This document shows positions 62,597-64,000 of a DNA stretch of 64,000 nucleotides, piece after piece. Origin of the DNA: Solitalea longa (GTDB lineage: Bacteria; Bacteroidota; Bacteroidia; Sphingobacteriales; Sphingobacteriaceae); the NCBI RefSeq assembly GCF_002920915.1, contig NZ_PQVF01000008.1, positions 62,001-126,000 of the forward strand, in the 5' to 3' direction. The notes beneath the pieces are model-generated. The model ran no database searches, had not been told where the DNA came from, and saw only the letters and a list, made by a program, of their open reading frames with translations. Position numbers and translations under genes: made by a program. How positions within the stretch are numbered: the stretch's first letter is position 1; each line of letters begins with the position of its first letter.

Positions 62597-64000
62597 TTAC
62601 TTTATCAGCTTCTGAATCTCATTCAACTTAATCAGCGCCTCCACCGGAGTCAACACGTTTACATCCAAATCAGCGAGTGAATCCCTGATCTTGATCAAAA
62701 TCGGGTCGTCGAGCGAAAAGATATTCAATTGCATTTGGTCTGATTTCTTTATTTTTTTTACGCCGTTTCTGATACTTGCAGCTCCTTCACCCGAACTGCG
62801 TTCGTCTTCCAACTTCTTCAACACTTCTTCGGCCTTGCGAACAACTTTTGGCGGCATCCCGGCCATACGGGCTACATGAATACCAAAACTATGTTCGCTA
62901 CCTCCCGGAACTAGTTTGCGAAGAAATATCACTTTATTGTCGATCTCTTTAATGGAAACATTAAAGTTCTTGATCCGTTCAAATTCCCCTTCCATCTCAT
63001 TTAATTCATGATAATGGGTGGCAAATAAAGTTTTAGCCCTAGACTTAGGATCGTTATGAATATATTCGGCAATTGACCAGGCAATAGAAATACCGTCGTA
63101 GGTACTGGTACCGCGACCAATTTCATCTAGTAGTACTAAACTCCGGTTAGAAAGGTTATTCAAAATACTAGCCGTTTCATTCATCTCCACCATAAAGGTT
63201 GATTCGCCTGATGAAAGATTATCCGAAGCACCCACCCTTGTAAATATTTTATCGGTGATCCCTAACCTTGCTCCTTTGGCAGGAACAAAACTTCCTATTT
63301 GCGACATCAACACAATTAATGCTGTTTGACGAAGCAAAGCTGATTTACCCGCCATATTCGGACCGGTGATCATAATGATCTGTTGATTTTCATCATCCAG
63401 CAACACATCATTGGGAATATACTGCTCACCTATTGGCAAACTTTTTTCAATAACCGGATGGCGGCCAAGTTTTATGTCGATAACATTGTCATCCACCATT
63501 TCCGGACGACAATAGTTATTTTTTACTGCGGTAATTGCAAAGCTTAATAAAACATCCAATTGGGCAATTGCTAAAGCGTTTACCTGAATTGGTCGGATAT
63601 ATTCCGACATGCTCATCAATAAATCCGAATACAGCTTATTTTCAAGAGCAAAGATCTTTTCTTCAGCCCCTAGTATCTTTTCTTCGTACTCTTTTAATTC
63701 CGGAGTGATGTATCGCTCGGCATTAACCAAAGTTTGCTTGCGGATCCATTCAGTCGGAACCTTGTCCTTATGCGTATGTGTTACTTCTAAATAATAGCCA
63801 AAGACGTTATTAAAGGCGATTTTCAACGATGGAATGCCGGTAATTTCGCTTTCACGACGCTGCATATCCAGCAAATAATCTTTTCCGCTGAAAGCAATTT
63901 TACGCAACTGATCCAACTCCTCATGAACGCCCGGTGCGATAACACCTCCTTTTTGAATCAAAACCGGTGGTTCCTGATTCAGCTCCTGCTCAATTTTTTC
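62597..64000 (-). CDS. mutS: DNA mismatch repair protein MutS, C-terminal part (5' end outside window)
   Basis: Recognises mispairs and starts mismatch repair. The frame is open to the window edge, so the 468 visible residues are the C-terminal half: part of the lever/clamp ([14 protein letters not shown], then [19 protein letters not shown]), and the ATPase with Walker [33 protein letters not shown], Walker [15 protein letters not shown] and ATHYHEL. It ends in a short tail. The N-terminal mismatch-binding domain with the FxE motif, which separates MutS1 from other paralogs, is outside, but [10 protein letters not shown] and the layout fit MutS1. Confidence 0.95.
   Translation of the reverse strand, partial: EKIEQELNQEPPVLIQKGGVIAPGVHEELDQLRKIAFSGKDYLLDMQRRESEITGIPSLKIAFNNVFGYYLEVTHTHKDKVPTEWIRKQTLVNAERYITPELKEYEEKILGAEEKIFALENKLYSDLLMSMSEYIRPIQVNALAIAQLDVLLSFAITAVKNNYCRPEMVDDNVIDIKLGRHPVIEKSLPIGEQYIPNDVLLDDENQQIIMITGPNMAGKSALLRQTALIVLMSQIGSFVPAKGARLGITDKIFTRVGASDNLSSGESTFMVEMNETASILNNLSNRSLVLLDEIGRGTSTYDGISIAWSIAEYIHNDPKSRAKTLFATHYHELNEMEGEFERIKNFNVSIKEIDNKVIFLRKLVPGGSEHSFGIHVARMAGMPPKVVRKAEEVLKKLEDERSSGEGAASIRNGVKKIKKSDQMQLNIFSLDDPILIKIRDSLADLDVNVLTPVEALIKLNEIQKLIK

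Overview
This window is chromosomal DNA of a member of the Bacteroidota, most likely of the Sphingobacteriales (Pedobacter/Solitalea-like); genus and species cannot be fixed from sequence alone. The evidence is the low G+C content, the near absence of Shine-Dalgarno sequences, the frequent TAnnTTTG promoter -7 boxes, and typical Bacteroidota families: DUF4954 beside glmS, OmpA proteins with PD40 repeats, the ComEC form without a nuclease domain, DUF6526, and the small lipoprotein at 11709. Both ends cut a gene: the 3' end of ruvB at the left and the 3' part of mutS at the right.

Layout. 1-4.6 kb is housekeeping: ruvB, a lysC-lysA pair for lysine/diaminopimelate synthesis, and a phosphohexomutase. 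4.6-14 kb looks like an accessory stretch. It holds small, mostly leftward orphan genes (SRPBCC protein, small membrane protein, threonine dehydratase with a Firmicutes-style RBS, secreted proteins, a gene broken by an in-frame TGA, a penicillin-binding-type serine hydrolase, a CPBP protease, DUF2200, and MdaB with a divergent LysR regulator). Related REP-like elements (4956-5194 and 13722-13915) lie at both edges. 14-16.1 kb has a lipoprotein-SCO1-cytochrome c operon and the RNase P RNA. 16.1-30.8 kb is core: an NtrC-type regulator, glmS-DUF4954, lepA, folD, queE, an OmpA/PD40 protein, DUF6526, a DCC thiol protein and recQ. 31-42.3 kb has a GDP-mannose enzyme, an RluA-type synthase, a PhoR/PhoB-like pair, a TlpA-like thioredoxin, gatB, a second histidine kinase, dgkA, a META lipoprotein and alaS. 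42.7-50.2 kb has an M23 peptidase-MerR pair and a tight run of PorV-like barrel, ComEA-like HHH plus barrel, ComEC and enoyl-CoA hydratase. 50.2-64 kb has miaA with an odd Vsr/GNAT-like partner, an Omp85-like barrel, rnhA, a MATE exporter, a TonB receptor, a cupin, YdeI-like, NlpC/P60, PD40 and M28 proteins, and mutS.

How it fits together. Several genes serve the envelope: glmS (amino sugars), manC (GDP-mannose), dgkA (lipid carrier recycling), M23 and NlpC/P60 hydrolases, OmpA. Others serve aerobic respiration (SCO1, cytochrome c), translation and RNA processing (lepA, gatB, alaS, miaA, rnpB, RluA) and DNA repair or uptake (ruvB, recQ, mutS, ComEC cluster). The best candidate for an undescribed system is 44536-49464, where two outer-membrane proteins, one carrying a ComEA-like DNA-binding motif fused to a barrel, are translationally linked to ComEC. 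Other notable signals are apparent leaderless mRNAs calibrated against the rnpB promoter, a 32-bp promoter/operator-like element shared by two accessory genes, and long perfect palindromes. No CRISPR array, tRNA, rRNA, intact transposase or prophage was seen.
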